A DNA stretch of 56,401 bases from Acanthamoeba sp. SK_2022b (GCA_027943245.1 JANDJZ010000289.1:1-56401), one strand, 5' to 3'. Shown: positions 19,684 to 31,380, counted from the stretch's first letter. The notes: a model not told the origin generated them from the letters alone. Program-made: numbers and translations.

Positions 19684-19920
19684 GTACAGGCAGGGTGGGG
19701 AGAAGGCAGGGAGAGGTGGGGTGGGGAGAAAGCAGGGAGAGGTGGGGCAGGGAGAAGGCGGGGAGAGGCGGGGTGGGGAGAAAGTGGGGAGAGGTGGGGC
19801 TGGTAGAAAGTGGGGAGAGGTGGGGTGGGTAGAAGGCAGGAAGAGGTGGGGTGGGTAGAAAGCGGGAAGAGGTGGGGCGGGTAGAAAGCAGGAAGAGGTG
19901 GGGTGGGTAGAAAGCATGCA
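19684..19920. repeat. G-rich minisatellite (~25-bp units)
   Basis: About nine diverged units of the form GGTGGGGTGGGTAGAAAGCA and GGGAGAGGTGGGG. Runs of GGGG every 6-12 nt on the plus strand make it a G-quadruplex candidate. It begins a few bases after the transposase-like stop. Confidence 0.85.
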
Positions 19921-20687
19921 GATCACACTGAGTAGATGGTGTGTGGGGTGTGCACGCCTTTTCCCCACATGCAACCATTTTGAAGCATTTTTCTGCTGCT
20001 GGGTGGGTGTGTATTTCCTGCTATTTCCTCGCCAATCCTTTCTAGCAGTGTGGCCCACGTAGAGGTGCACTAGGGCTTACCTTAGTTGTGCAGAGCTGTT
20101 TGAACAACAGTTGTGCAATGCTTATCTACAGGGGCCTTGCAGAGAAGGGCAGTGTTGATGGGGATATGTGCGTTCTTGTTGGCGATCTCCTTCAGCTGCA
20201 TGGTTTCCTGATATCGCAGGTGGTTGAGGATGAGCGCTAGGGCTGAGGGCGAGGGTCCCCACAGCCAAGAACAAAGACTTGGAGCAAGCCAGCATGTTTA
20301 CCTTTGTTTGTAACTGGATGCGAGCGACGGGTGTAGGAGTGTAGGGTGTCAGAGGTACCTTGAGCTTGCTGGCCATGCTCAGTGGAAGTCCAGTAATATC
20401 AACTTCATGATAATTGTATATTAGCTAACAACCATTGATGATACCCCTCTTCATTTGTCAGACTGATCCCCTCCTTGCTCGCACAGCTGTCCAACAAGTA
20501 CAAGCACCAACAGGTCCAATGAAAGATACGTTGATATTCTGGCTTATGTTTTATGGTCGATAAGCATTGCTGTGGCCCAGTTTGTTATTCGTGCATCTTC
20601 TCTTGTGATCCCCACAGCATGCTGGACTTCTTCCATCCATTCCCAACTGCCACCAGCAGAAGGTGTTGGTTGCCCAAAGAAAAGCAC
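19921..20687. other. Intergenic; a weak minus-strand exon pair
   Basis: No confident gene. On the minus strand a short start (MASKLK, 20376-20359) followed by a GT donor, and a later AG-preceded block reading ETMQLKEIANKNAHIPINTA to a TAA at 20084-20082, could be a very small gene, but splice phase is unresolved. The remainder shows nothing. Confidence 0.25.
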
Positions 20688-21643
20688 TTACTTGCGGGCA
20701 GCAATCCCAGAGAGGATAATGACCCAGAAGAAGGCCACCACGTTGACGAACAGCACTCGCAGCTCAGCGGGCACGTAGTTGAAGCTGATGAAACTGGCGA
20801 TGGGCCACACCTTCCAGCTGTTCACCGTCGTAGGCCTGCACACAGGACACCACCGCGCCAGACGAGGAAAAGAGGATCCGTCAGGCGCCCGACCAACCAA
20901 CAACAATAACACCAAAACCGATGGCAGGCAAATAACAGGGAGGAGATGAATGGATGAATGAATGAGTGGAGGAATAAATAATTAATTAAATAAATAAATA
21001 AATAAATACAGAGGGGCGGGGCACCAGAAGTTGGACTTAATGAGGCCGCCCATGGCCGAAGGCTGACCCTCCAGAATAGCCATGAGAACGTAGAAGAGGA
21101 CGTTGAAAATGGGGCCAAACACAAGCTGGTCGATGGCGAGCTTGCCATAGACGGCAGTTTTGCCACGGGCGAAACGGAAGAGGTTCTCCAGCCACAAGAA
21201 CTTGTAGTGGCTCACCGGGCTCAGCAGGAGACCCAACGCCGTGAACCGCCACAGCCGTCCGAGGTCGAGCCCACGCAGCCCCTTACGTTCCACCGCTACC
21301 TGCGCCGCCACATTGCCCAGCCCGGACAGCACGGCCGACGTCACCGCCTAACGGCACAGAAACCCAAACGGCACCCGGGTCAGAAAATAACAATAACAAA
21401 AACAAAAACAAAAACAATAACAAAAACAAAAAATAAACAAACAAACACATTATTTACGAGGCAAGTCCTGCCCCGGCCTGGAAGAGTATTATTCTACTAT
21501 AAAAGTTTGGATGAAAAGGCGCGGAGGCCGGAACGAGAAGGCACCTTGGTGAGAATAGGTCGCTTGCGGAGCTGGAAAATATAGGCTTCCCAAAGAGTGG
21601 AAAGGCTATTGTTGTTGTTGGAGGCAGGCTTTGAGTTGGACAT
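20688..21643 (-). CDS. Mpv17/PMP22-family membrane protein
   Basis: Three exons (21643-21545, 21347-21025, 20835-20688) sum to 570 nt, 189 aa. The order is MSNSKPASNNNN, then LWEAYIFQLRKRPILTK joined to AVTSAVLSGLGNVAAQ (the family N-terminus), RFTALGLLLSPVSHYKFLWL, KLAIDQLVFGPIFNVLFYVL and, in the last exon, NSWKVWPIASFISFNYVPAE plus RVLFVNVVAFFWVIILS. NSWKVWP and the aromatic F-N-Y-V-P match the Mpv17/PMP22 signature. Four hydrophobic segments are expected. Family members sit in mitochondrial inner or peroxisomal membranes; which applies here cannot be told. The terminal codons GCA-AGT-AAG context also forms a good splice donor, so a longer alternative 3' end is possible. It diverges from the DDX10 gene. 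Confidence 0.9.
21390..21450. repeat. (AACAAA)n A-rich simple repeat in Mpv17 intron
   Basis: Repeated AACAAAAACAAA units inside intron 1 of the Mpv17-like gene. Confidence 0.8.
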
Positions 21644-21857
21644 GTCGGCTGACGTCGGGTCTGAAGCAAGTGCGGACAGGGAGAGAGGAATACTATTTCC
21701 AAAAGCACCGTAAACAAATACGCTAGCCGCAAGAGAAAAACCCCGGTGAGCTTCATTTTCTCTTTTTTTTCCTCATTGCACACAAGAAATAACGTCAACC
21801 CCCCTTCCTCCTTTCTTCTTACGGGCGCCGAACGGAGCATCTTTCTTCTCACGCAGG
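21644..21857. promoter_or_regulatory. Divergent intergenic region Mpv17-like / DDX10
   Basis: 214 bp separate the two opposed ATGs. The stretch just before the DDX10 ATG (TTCTTCTCACGCAG) looks like a 3' splice site, so a 5' UTR intron is possible there. Confidence 0.45.
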
Positions 21858-22364
21858 ATGCAGCAGCGCAGAACAGGTGCCTCCCACGGACAGGGGCAGC
21901 AACGACACCGTGGCAACCGCAGCCGTGACGGACCCGCCAAGCAGCGACTCCGAAGAAGAAACGATGAGGAGGAGGAAGTTGCCCTCCTTCTCCGCCGCAT
22001 CGAAGCCGAAACTCCTCCCGCTGGGGTATGCCCCCTATCTATTCAACCTCTCCACCCTCCACCTCCAGCAGGTGTTCATGTGGGCTTGCTTGGAATGGCG
22101 CATGGTGTTGTGTGTGTGTAAAAGGTGAACCCGCTTGTGTATGACGACCAGCCTGCCGCTGCGCGCGACGACAGTGCTGCCGGCGCAGCGACGGAGCGAG
22201 GAGACGAGGAAGAACAGGGCGCGGTGGCTGGCGCCGGAGCGGCGCGCGAATTCAAGGACTTGCCCATCTCCTCCCGCACTCTGCAAGGTTCGTGCCGCCG
22301 CCGCTGGGTGGCTGCAACACAGCGCAACCCATGGCCGCATGTGTGACGTGCGGTGGTGGTGATG

Positions 22365-22435
<71 letters not shown>

Positions 22436-24102
22436 AGCAGGACTCGAAAAGGGCGGGTGGAAGGTGATGACGGACATCCAGCGCGCCACTCTCCCGCACA
22501 CCCTTGCCGGACGCGACGTGCTGGCTGCCGCCAAGACCGGGAGCGGCAAAACGCTTGCCTTTGTCATCCCTGTGCGCCTCCACCACACCACCACCACCAC
22601 CACCACCACCACCACCACCACCACCACCACCACCACCACCACCACCACCACCACCACCACCACTCTTATACGCTCCTCTACCCCGATACCAGGTGTTGGA
22701 GAAGCTCTTCCGCATGAAGTGGACGACCGAGGACGGGTTGGGCGCGCTCATCATCTCGCCCACGCGCGAGCTGGCCCTGCAGATCTTCGAGGTCCTGTGC
22801 ACGGCGGGCTCCGACCACCAGCTCTCGGCCGGTACGCCGCCGCGGCGCTCCAGTCTTCCGCCAACCAGAGCGCTTTGGGGGGGGGGGGTGGTTGTTGGCG
22901 GGCAACTCAAACGAGGAGGCGGGCGAGCACAGGGTTGGTGATCGGAGGCAAGGATTTCGAGGAGGAGAAGGTGCGCATCGCCCGCATGAACATTCTCGTC
23001 TGCACCCCGGGCCGCCTGCTGCAGCACCTCGACCAGAGCCCCGACTTTCACCCTGGCTCCCTTCAGCTCCTAGGCAATTTACCCCCCCCCCTCCTCTCCC
23101 TCCGGTTGGTTGGCTGGTTGGCTGGTTGGAGCGGGGAGAGCATGGCCTGGACTCATTCTGGAGGTCAAAAACGCGAACAGTATTGGACGAGGCGGACCGC
23201 ATACTGGACCTGGGCTTCGAGAAAACGGTCAATTCGATCATCGAGAGCTTGCCCCGCACCCGCCAGACCCTGCTCTTCTCCGCGACGCAGACTCGGTCGG
23301 TCAAGGTGTGCCCCCCTGACAAACACCGCTCGCTCACCTCCCAGCCCGCGTGGCGGTGTGCATTGCGTGGCGATGTGCGCGCGCTCGATTGTCTCACTGT
23401 ACGGCGATATATCGTGGTGATGACGCGTAGCAATTGGCGCGGTTGTCGCTCAAGAACCCCGAGTACATCGCCGTGCACGAGCAAGAGCAGTATGCCACGC
23501 CCAAGAACCTGCAGCAGAACTACCTCGTCTGCCAGCTCCACGAAAAGCTCGACACGCTGTTCTCCTTCCTCAAGACCCACACCAAGCAGAAGATCCTCGT
23601 CTTCCTCTCCAGCTGCAAGCAGGTGGGCCAACCCTACCCACGCGGAGAGCAACAAATTGTTCAAGATTTTATTTATTTATTTATTTATTATTATCATTCT
23701 ATTACTATTACTGTTTTCCGTCTACTCTACTAACAACGAAGCACCGCCCATCACCATCACCATCACCATCACCATCACCATCACCATCACCATCACCATC
23801 ACCATCACCATCACCATCACCATCATCACCATCACCATCACCATCACCATCACCATCACCAAAAACAAAACAAACCTCATGCGCAGGTGAGATTCGTGTA
23901 CGAGGCCTTCAGGCAGCTGCAGCCGGGCCTGCCCGTGATGCACCTGCACGGCAAGCAGAAGCAGATGATGCGCATGGCCACCTACACCAAGTTCTGCGAG
24001 CAGAAACACGGTGAGCCTCACTCTTACCCTCTTTCCCGGTGCCGACTCTGCTTGCAGGCGCACACAGAGATGATGCGTCGATGGCCATGCCCTGCGATTA
24101 AC

Positions 24103-24161
<59 letters not shown>

Positions 24162-24977
24162 TGGCGCAGCGTGTCTCTTTGCGACGGACGTGGCAGCGAG
24201 GGGCCTGGATTTCCCCAACGTGGACTGGGTGGTGCAGGTGGACTGCCCCGAGGACGTGCCCACCTACGTGCATCGCGTGGGGCGCACCGCCAGGTAGCCA
24301 GCTAGCTTTTGCCTGCTCTCCTCCTCCCCTCCTCTTCTCCTGCGGGGCGTGCTCTCTGACCGCCCGCGAACTTGGCTCGCGCGCGCGCGCGCGCATGGTT
24401 TCGTTTGGCGCAGGTTCCAATCGGGCGGGCGGGCGCTGCTGTTCTTGCTGCCCTCCGAGCAGAAGATGGCCCAACTCCTCACCCTCAAGGTGCCCATCCA
24501 GGAGATCAAGGTCCGTGCTCCAAGCCCCCCTCCTCCTCCCCATCGTCGCTATCGTCGTCGCATTGGGTTGTTGACGGCGGGCAACAGGTCAACCCTCGGC
24601 GCACCCTGTCCATCCAGAACAAGCTGCAGTCCATCCTCGCCGCCGAACCGCCCCTCAAGTACCTGGCCCAGAAGGCACAACCACCAACCACCAACCAACC
24701 ACCGCCACCGCCTGCTCGCCTCGATCGACGGCCATCGCTGCGAGTCGAACGGTCTACTGACGCGACCAATCGGGTGGGCGGGCGGGTGGATGGGTTGGGT
24801 GGTGGTCGTGCGCAGGCGTTCGTGTCGTACATGCGCTCGGTGTTCCTGCAGCCGGCCAAGGACGTGTTCGACGTGCACGCCCTCCCCGCCGAGGAATTCG
24901 CCCTTTCCCTCGGCCTCCTCTCCTCTCCCCGCATTCGCTTCACTCAAGTAGGCCCCCTTTCCCTCTCTCTCTCTCTC

Positions 24978-25013
<36 letters not shown>

Positions 25014-26391
25014 TCACTTTCATCACCTTCCTCTCTCCTCCATTTTCCTTTGCTCTCTGCTAATGAGACCAACTTCGCTGTGCCCTCTACCAACAAAAGA
25101 GCAAGAAGGGCCACAAGAACGTGTCCTACCAGATGCAGCAGTCCCTTGAGGACGCCGAACATGACGACGAGGAGGACGAGGAGGACGACGAGGAAAAGGT
25201 GCAGCCCACTCTCCCCCCCAAATAGCTGGGTGGCGGATGTCAAGCGTGCTGACCTCGGGGTTTCCCGCGCGTGGGCGCAACCCACAGCCAAGAGGACGAG
25301 CGCAGATGGTGAGCGCCAAGGTGGAGAAGCTGATCGCGCGCAAGAACGCGACGGTGCTCTCCGACGCCTGGTCCAAGCTGCGCGCCGACGTGGATGACGC
25401 CGAGGTACTCCTCTCGTCGGCCGCCACGTGGCCTTCTCGCCTCTCCTCCCCAATCGGCAAATTGACCGCGCGAATGGATCGTGGGAGATCGTCGCGCGCG
25501 CGCGCGCGTGCGCTCACTCGGTGTGTCTCTCGCGATAGGAGGACGACCTTCTGGTGCTCAAGAAGAAGGGCAAGCCCGAATCGGTCGCGCGCGCCGTCGG
25601 CGTCGGGCGGGCAGAGGGCGAGGCGCACATGACGGCCACGGTCACTGCCGAGCAGAAGGCCAAGGCCGCCCAGTACGCGCAGCAGCTCCGCGAAAAGATG
25701 AAGTGCGTGCCCCCCCCCCTCTCCCTCTTCTCCATCGCCGCCTGCGCTGTGCTCGCGCCGAGGTAGTAGCAGTACTGAGCGCCCACCACCTCCTCCACGC
25801 GGTGCAGGGCGTCGGACGCCATGGACAAGGAGAGGCTGAGACAGATCCGCCGAGAGAAGCGCTGGGAGGAGAAGCAGCGGGCCAAGGAAGAGGCCATGGC
25901 CGAGGTACTCTCTCCGCTTGCTTTTTTGCCTGCTCTCTCTCTCTCTCTCTCTCCTCTTTGCCTGCTCTCTTTCTCTCTCTCTCTCTCTCTCCGCTTGCTT
26001 TTTGCCTGCTCTCTCTCTCTCTCTCTCTTCCTCCACCGCCAAGGCCAAGCAGCAGCGCTGACCCCTTGGGTGGCAGATGGGGCAGGGTGCCCAGCTGGTG
26101 CCTCCCGAAGAGGGCGAATACGGGAGCTACGAGTATGAGGGCGACGATGCCGGATCGTACAGCGACGACGACGACGATGACGACGACGTGTCCCAAGAAG
26201 AAGAAGAAGAAGACGCCGAGGAGGAGGAGGAGGAGGAGGAGGAGGAGCGCACGCCAGCAAAGAGGAAGAGAGGTGGAGTGCAGCCCAGCACCAAGGTGGA
26301 GGCGGCGCGCCAGCAGAAGAAGCAGCGCTTGCTCGACACCGCGTCCACCGACGCTCTCGAAGAGATGGCTCTGAAGCTCCTGCAGGGCTAG
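21858..26391 (+). CDS. DDX10: DEAD-box RNA helicase DDX10/Dbp4
   Basis: Seventeen exons (21858-22025, 22125-22287, 22441-22571, 22693-22831, 22933-23073, 23181-23305, 23431-23622, 23887-24010, 24170-24293, 24414-24510, 24588-24674, 24816-24947, 25100-25198, 25306-25404, 25539-25702, 25808-25904, 26077-26391) sum to 798 codons plus stop. Motifs in order: F...[15 protein letters not shown] (Q motif), AAKTGSGKT (I), SPTRELA (Ia), TPGR (Ib), VLDEAD (II), SAT (III), [10 protein letters not shown] (V) and HRVGRTAR (VI). The C-terminal extension has the DDX10/Dbp4 features [30 protein letters not shown] and an acidic/basic tail. Known relatives work in the nucleolus on 18S rRNA processing and U14 snoRNA release. 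Two introns start with GC rather than GT. Several introns hold (TG)n, (CAC)n and (CATCAC)n repeats. Confidence 0.95.
22370..22433 (+). repeat. (TG)n in DDX10 intron 2
   Basis: About 31 TG units; ends about 8 nt before the AG acceptor of exon 3. Confidence 0.97.
22579..22662 (+). repeat. (CAC)n in DDX10 intron 3
   Basis: About 28 CAC/ACC units on the sense strand, followed by a C/T-rich tract and the acceptor at 22691-22692. Confidence 0.97.
23748..23862 (+). repeat. (CATCAC)n in DDX10 intron 7
   Basis: About 19 hexamer units with one CATCAT variation; followed by an A/C-rich stretch and the acceptor at 23885-23886. Confidence 0.97.
24105..24160 (+). repeat. (TG)n in DDX10 intron 8
   Basis: About 28 TG units, ending about 8 nt before the AG acceptor of exon 9. 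Confidence 0.97.
25922..26032 (+). repeat. (CT)n/GCTTTTTGCCTG pyrimidine repeat in DDX10 intron 16
   Basis: Three CT-dinucleotide runs separated by TTGCCTG motifs just before the last exon; works as an ordinary, though long, polypyrimidine tract. Confidence 0.85.
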
Positions 26392-26531
26392 ACACCAGGG
26401 CTGGAGCCACCACCACTTGGGCGGGGCTGCGCGGAAGTGAGAATAAATAAATAAATAAAATATTATTATTTACGCTTCGGGAAGGTGGAATAAATAAATA
26501 AATATTATTGTTTTTAACCATCTGGTCAGGC
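26392..26531. other. Convergent 3' spacer DDX10 / MATE
   Basis: 140 bp between the two stop codons with AATAAATAAATAAA motifs on the plus strand and its vicinity, usable as poly(A) signals. No gene. Confidence 0.6.
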
Positions 26532-27238
26532 TCACTGAGAGAGCAGGCTCTGCTCATCGCCGCCCTCCTCGCCGTGGTCGTCCTGCTCTGCCAGTGTGAC
26601 GCTGGCCCAGTCCTCCTCCTCCTCTCGTCTTTTGAGGGCGTGGAGGGGACCACCGGCAGGCGACACGCCACCGCAGTCGGTAAGGACGAGCATCTGGTAC
26701 CGAGCCTCGTCATCTCCTCCTGCTCGCGGCGGATGGGTGGAGTGGTCGAGGTCGTCACGCGTGCCCAGCTCGAGCATCTGTACGCCGTCCTGCTCCGCGT
26801 CTGTGGGCGCCTCGGCCTTCTCCCGTGCGATGACGGAGGCCTGCCACGAAAGTTATGTATTAATAACATAACATAACATAACATAACATAACGAGCAATT
26901 GGAACCTTGTGCCAGTCGAGGAATCGCAGGCTGAAGGTGACGAGGCAGACGGCGATGACCACAACGCCGACGATGAGGCCGACCCTTGGCGCCCCCCTCA
27001 TGTCAGCCCCATGTCCTCGCGAGGAGCGCACGCACGCACGCGCAGGGAGCGGGGATGGAGGAGTGGTGCACCAGATGCCAAAGAAGGCCAGTGCGGAAGC
27101 GAAGCCCAGGAGCAGGCTGAGGGGGAGGCCCACCAGGTAGAACGCAAACAAGTTGAGAGCCGCCCCCACCGCCTGCTTGCCCGCTCCTCGCAGCACTCCC
27201 CCGCACACGGCTTGTGTGCCATCGAAAATCTGCACCAT

Positions 27239-27286
<48 letters not shown>

Positions 27287-28273
27287 TGAGAGAGTGAGAG
27301 AGAACAACGACAGGCCGTTGAGTGATGGTGGTGATTGGTGGGTGGAGGGAGAGATAACCGTGAGGACAGCGGCAAAGGGAAGCACGCGCGCGATGAGGTC
27401 CACCACGCCGGGATCGTTGGAGTAGAGGCCGCCCCACACATCGCGCAGCACGAAGATGAGCCCCGCAGCGCACCCTTGTGCCCCTGGTACCGCCACGCGC
27501 GCACCGTGTCACGGTGATGGCGATCCCGGTGTATGTGTGCACGCTGCTGGTGGTGGTGGTTGGAGGGGGCCAAGGGAGCGTGGCGCCACTGCGTACCGAC
27601 GGTGAGGAGGATGCAGATGGAGGCGGCCTTCTTGGCCCGCTCGTGCTCGCCGGCTCCGAGCAGATTGCCAACGCGCGTGCTTGCCGCTGGTGCGCACCAT
27701 GCCAATTTTATTAATTTAAATATATTTATATCTATTTATTTCTATTTATTAAAAAAAAGTTCATATATTTATTTGCAATTTGGAGGTAGAGATGGCGGAG
27801 TCACGTACCGACGGACATGCCGAGGGGGATCATGTAGAAGATGCCGAGAATGTTGAAGGCGACGGTGTGGGCGGCCAGCTCGACTTGGCCCATGAGCCCG
27901 ACCGCGATGACCGTCACTTCGAATCCCCACCACTCGGCGCACACCATGAGGGTGCCGGGCAGCGCCAGCTTCAGAAACTCGCCCCATCCCGCGAGGCACT
28001 CCCTACACCCACACGCACACGCACGCACAGGCGGTGCGCGACCGCCACACGACACACGTCGCGTGAGGCACATCTCTCCCTCGATCGATCGATCGCTGGC
28101 GTGGTGGTGGGCGTAGTACCAGGACCAGCCGTGCCAGGTCTTGCGGTGGACGCCGGCGAGCAGGATGTAGGCCAGCAGGGGGAAGGGCGAGCACGCCCAC
28201 GTCAGGGCCAGCCCCAGGGGCGATCCCATGAAGCCCAGGCCCAGGAGGTACACGAACGCGTATTGCGCGCCCA

Positions 28274-28346
<73 letters not shown>

Positions 28347-29743
28347 GCATGAAGCAGCGATCAGGAGCGATAGGATGAGGCCGCGAGGAGGAGGGCAAGC
28401 GCTGCATCGGCCTACACGCGCGCAGGGCTCCCCCACGTCAGCAGCAGCGCGTGCGTACGTTGATGAGCACGCTGCAGCAGGTGATGTAGATGATCGGCCG
28501 CACGATGGCCTGCGCCTGCAACCAGCGCCGCAGCACGTCGGCCATCATGTAGAACCACAGGCCCGGCAGCAGCAGCCTGCCGTCACAACCCCCCACCACC
28601 ACCACCACCACCACCACCACCACCACCACCACCACCACCACCACCACCACCACCACCACCACCACCACCACCACTTAAGACAACTCTCAAGCAGGGAAGA
28701 GCGGCAGCAGCAATGACACCACGAGGTGTTACGGCGCAAGGGGGGTAAATGGGGGGGGGGGTTTGGCAGGGGAGCGTGCATGCAGTAGCGGCCGGCGAGG
28801 GCAGACAGATTGGGCGGAAGACGGCAGAGGAGGAAGATCTGCTCGGAGGAGAGCCAAACGGCGCCGATGGGCACGCACGCGATCGTCACGATGAGGATTG
28901 CCCTCTGCACGATCAGCCCCACCTTCCGATAGTTCCCTGCGCCAACCCCCAACCACCGAATGGGTGAGCCAGTGAGGGTTGAGAGCAGGAAAGGGGTGGG
29001 TCGCAGTGTACGGGCGCCGTAAGCCTGGGAACAGAGCGTGTCGATGGCGCAGAGAAGACCGATGCCCACGCTCAGACCGGTCACGTTGGTGAATGTGATG
29101 GCCAGGGCCGCCGCCGCCAGCTCCTCCTCTCCGTCTCCCACGTGCCCCTGTGCGTGCGGCCCACGCCAGCGCGTTGTCAGCCAGGTACGCGCAGCACAGC
29201 GCAGACCCCAAGTGCCACAAGTGGTGGTAGCAACTGAAGCAGCATACTCACCACAAAGAGCAAATTGATGAAGGCAAGCATGAAGCTGATCAGGTTCGAG
29301 ACCACGGTGGGCCAGGCCAGCGCCGTCACCGTGCCCAGCTCCGACTCACTGGCGCGGACTCGCAGTGCGCGCCACCGCTCCCGCCACCGCGCCACCTTTG
29401 CCGAGCCCCCACCACGTGCCGCCAACCGCAGGGCGGCCGCCGGCCACCTTCCCCAGAGACATGGCCACCCGTCTTCCGACGGCAAGTCTTGCTCCGTCAC
29501 CATGTCCTCCAGCTCCGCTTCCATATCTTGGAGATGATTATTATGTCGCAAGTCCAACATTTGAGGACTGGTGCACTCAGAATGAAAATCGTCCAAGCTC
29601 GATTGATGCTGCTCGGTGCCGCGCGGCCCTGGTGCCAGAGATTGAGCGCTACCGGAGACTGCCAGCCCCGGGCTCTTCTCTTCACAGGCCTCCGCTGTGG
29701 CCCTCTGGCCAACCGCCGAGAAGAACGCACTACCCCCTTCCAT
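26532..29743 (-). CDS. MATE-family multidrug/toxin efflux transporter (intact copy B)
   Basis: Ten-exon gene from ATG at 29743 to TGA at 26534-26532. Exons approximately 29743-29252, 29147-29012, 28936-28780, 28576-28458, 28274-28125, 28002-27810, 27690-27600, 27493-27370, 27229-27075, then a short WVGLIVGVVVIAVCLVTFSL exon and 26840-26532. About 150 hydrophilic residues precede twelve expected helices. MATE signatures: [109 protein letters not shown] and IFDGTQAVCGGVLRGAGKQA. Members exchange H+ or Na+ for organic cations across the plasma or vacuolar membrane. Substrate is unknown. Exon 10 encodes a charged cytosolic tail. One intron (after exon 3) has no GT donor near the expected end and may be GC-AG. 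Confidence 0.93.
26866..26892. repeat. (ATAAC)n short repeat in MATE B intron
   Basis: Five to six ATAAC units in the last intron. Confidence 0.85.
27239..27270. repeat. (CA)n, sense (TG)n, before MATE B exon 9
   Basis: About 16 units; on the gene's strand (TG)n ends about 8 nt before the AG at 27231-27230. An (AG)n run follows on the plus strand. Confidence 0.95.
28278..28344. repeat. (CA)n, sense (TG)n, before MATE B exon 5
   Basis: About 33 units; on the gene's strand (TG)n runs directly into the CAG acceptor at 28276-28275. Confidence 0.97.
28593..28674. repeat. (CCA)n, sense (TGG)n, before MATE B exon 4
   Basis: About 27 units. The flanking intron sequence (GAGTTGTCTTA on the sense strand) is shared with copy A, where the repeat is absent. 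Confidence 0.97.
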
Positions 29744-29949
29744 CAGAATTGAGGGAGTTGCTGGGGCTGAAGTAGCTGACCCGGCAAGATCCCTGGCCCA
29801 CCACCCACAAACTCAACACCTGCGGGACGCCATCCTCAAGTTTTTCCTTTTTTTCCTCTTTTTTTCTGGCCGCCCCAACGCAGGGCCGAGACACAAGCGG
29901 GAGGTGAGGCTGCTTACTGCACCAGGTGCAACTGATATAGTGCAAGTCA
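29744..29949. other. MATE B upstream region
   Basis: Presumed 5' UTR/promoter of MATE B. The part up to about 29880 is shared with MATE A (purine-rich AAAAACTTGAGG leader on the minus strand). Nothing else recognised. Confidence 0.5.
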
Positions 29950-31235
29950 TCAAGTGCTGATGCACTTGCACCACCATCACCCCCATCACATCATCCCTGA
30001 TCCGCCATCACCACCATCACCACACCATCCCAGATACATATCCGCCACATAACCACACTACCACCACAACACCATTGCCACCATCATTATCTCCCACCAT
30101 TCTCACACCACCATCACACCATCACTCCACCAGCACACTTCCCTCACACTACCATCACACTACCATCACACCACCATCACACCACCTCACCACACCACAC
30201 CACACACCACCACACACCACACCACTACCACATCACCACCATCACATTGTCATCATACCACCACACCACCACTACACAACCACACAACCACCACCACCAC
30301 CTGAGACCACCACCTGATGTTGTTGTGGTGTTCTGGTGATGTGGTGGTTGTAGATGTTGTGGTGATGCTGTGGTGGTGTTTGTTGTGGTGCTGTTGAGAT
30401 AATGGTATGTGGTGGTGATGTGGTGTGATTGTAGTGGTGTTGTGTTGTGTTGTTGCATTGTGTGGTGGTGCACACCATCACAACACCTTTCCCCAATATC
30501 ACTACACTATCACCACTACTACATCACCACAACAACACCACAACATTACCACATCACAACAACATCACAACTAACACCACAACATTGCAACCAACACCAC
30601 AACACCACCACACCACAGCAACACAACATCACCACAACCCCACCACATCACCACAAACTACAACACCACAACCACTCCAAAACACCAAAATATCACACCA
30701 CAGCATCACCACAACAGCATCACCACCACAACATCACCACCACCACATCTCCACAACACCACAGCATCACCACAACACCATCACAATACCTCAATACCAC
30801 CAAATGTGGTGTTGTGATGTTGTGATGTTGTGGTTGTGCTGTGGTGTTGTGGTGGTGCAGTGCAGTGGTGGTGGTGTGGTGTTGTGGTGTAGTTGTGTTG
30901 GTGGTGTGGTGGTGATGTGGTGGTGATGTGGTGGTGTTGTGGTGGGGTTGTGGTGGGGTTGTAGCAGTGTTGTGGCAGTGTTGTTTGGTAGTGTTGTTGT
31001 GGTGAGGTTGTGGTGAAGTTGTTGTGGTGGTTTTGTGCAGATGTTGAGTGGTGTTGTGGTGATGGTGTGGTGGTGATGGTGATGTATTGTCATGGTGTTG
31101 TGGTGATGTTGTGGTGATGGTGTGGGGTGGTTAAGTTATGGTGGTGTTGAGTTGTGGTGTTATGGCGATGTGGTTGTACGAGGGTGGTGTGGTGTTGTTT
31201 GGTGTTGTTGTGATGTGGCATGGCAGAAGTGTAGT
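29950..31235. repeat. Strand-switching CA/TG-rich low-complexity block
   Basis: About 1.29 kb built almost only of CAC, CAT, CAA words or their complements. Plus strand is C/A-rich at about 29960-30305, G/T-rich at 30310-30475, C/A-rich at 30475-30800 and G/T-rich at 30800-31230. Adjacent halves are therefore roughly self-complementary. Not codon-structured; long open frames here are artefacts of composition. Confidence 0.9.
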
Positions 31236-31380
31236 GTGCAAGCAACTTCGTATCATGCACTGTCAGCCCTTGCTAAACCTTTTCATTTCTATAATTTGTC
31301 TTGTCTTTGTCAAAACATACCCGGTTGCAGCTTCTACACTTGCTTTAGCATGTCATAGAACGTAGCAGCAAGAACATGGC

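Noticed and set aside
25514..27496. A 660-codon minus-strand frame spanning DDX10 exons and MATE
   Set aside because: It fuses MATE exon 8-9 sequence with antisense of the DDX10 tail; splice sites and convergent stop codons separate the two genes.
30075..31093. Long His/Thr/Pro- or Val/Trp-rich open frames on both strands at 30-31 kb (and again at 43.7-45.6 kb)
   Set aside because: CAN/NTG low-complexity sequence rarely makes stop codons; frames are equally open on both strands and have no codon structure.
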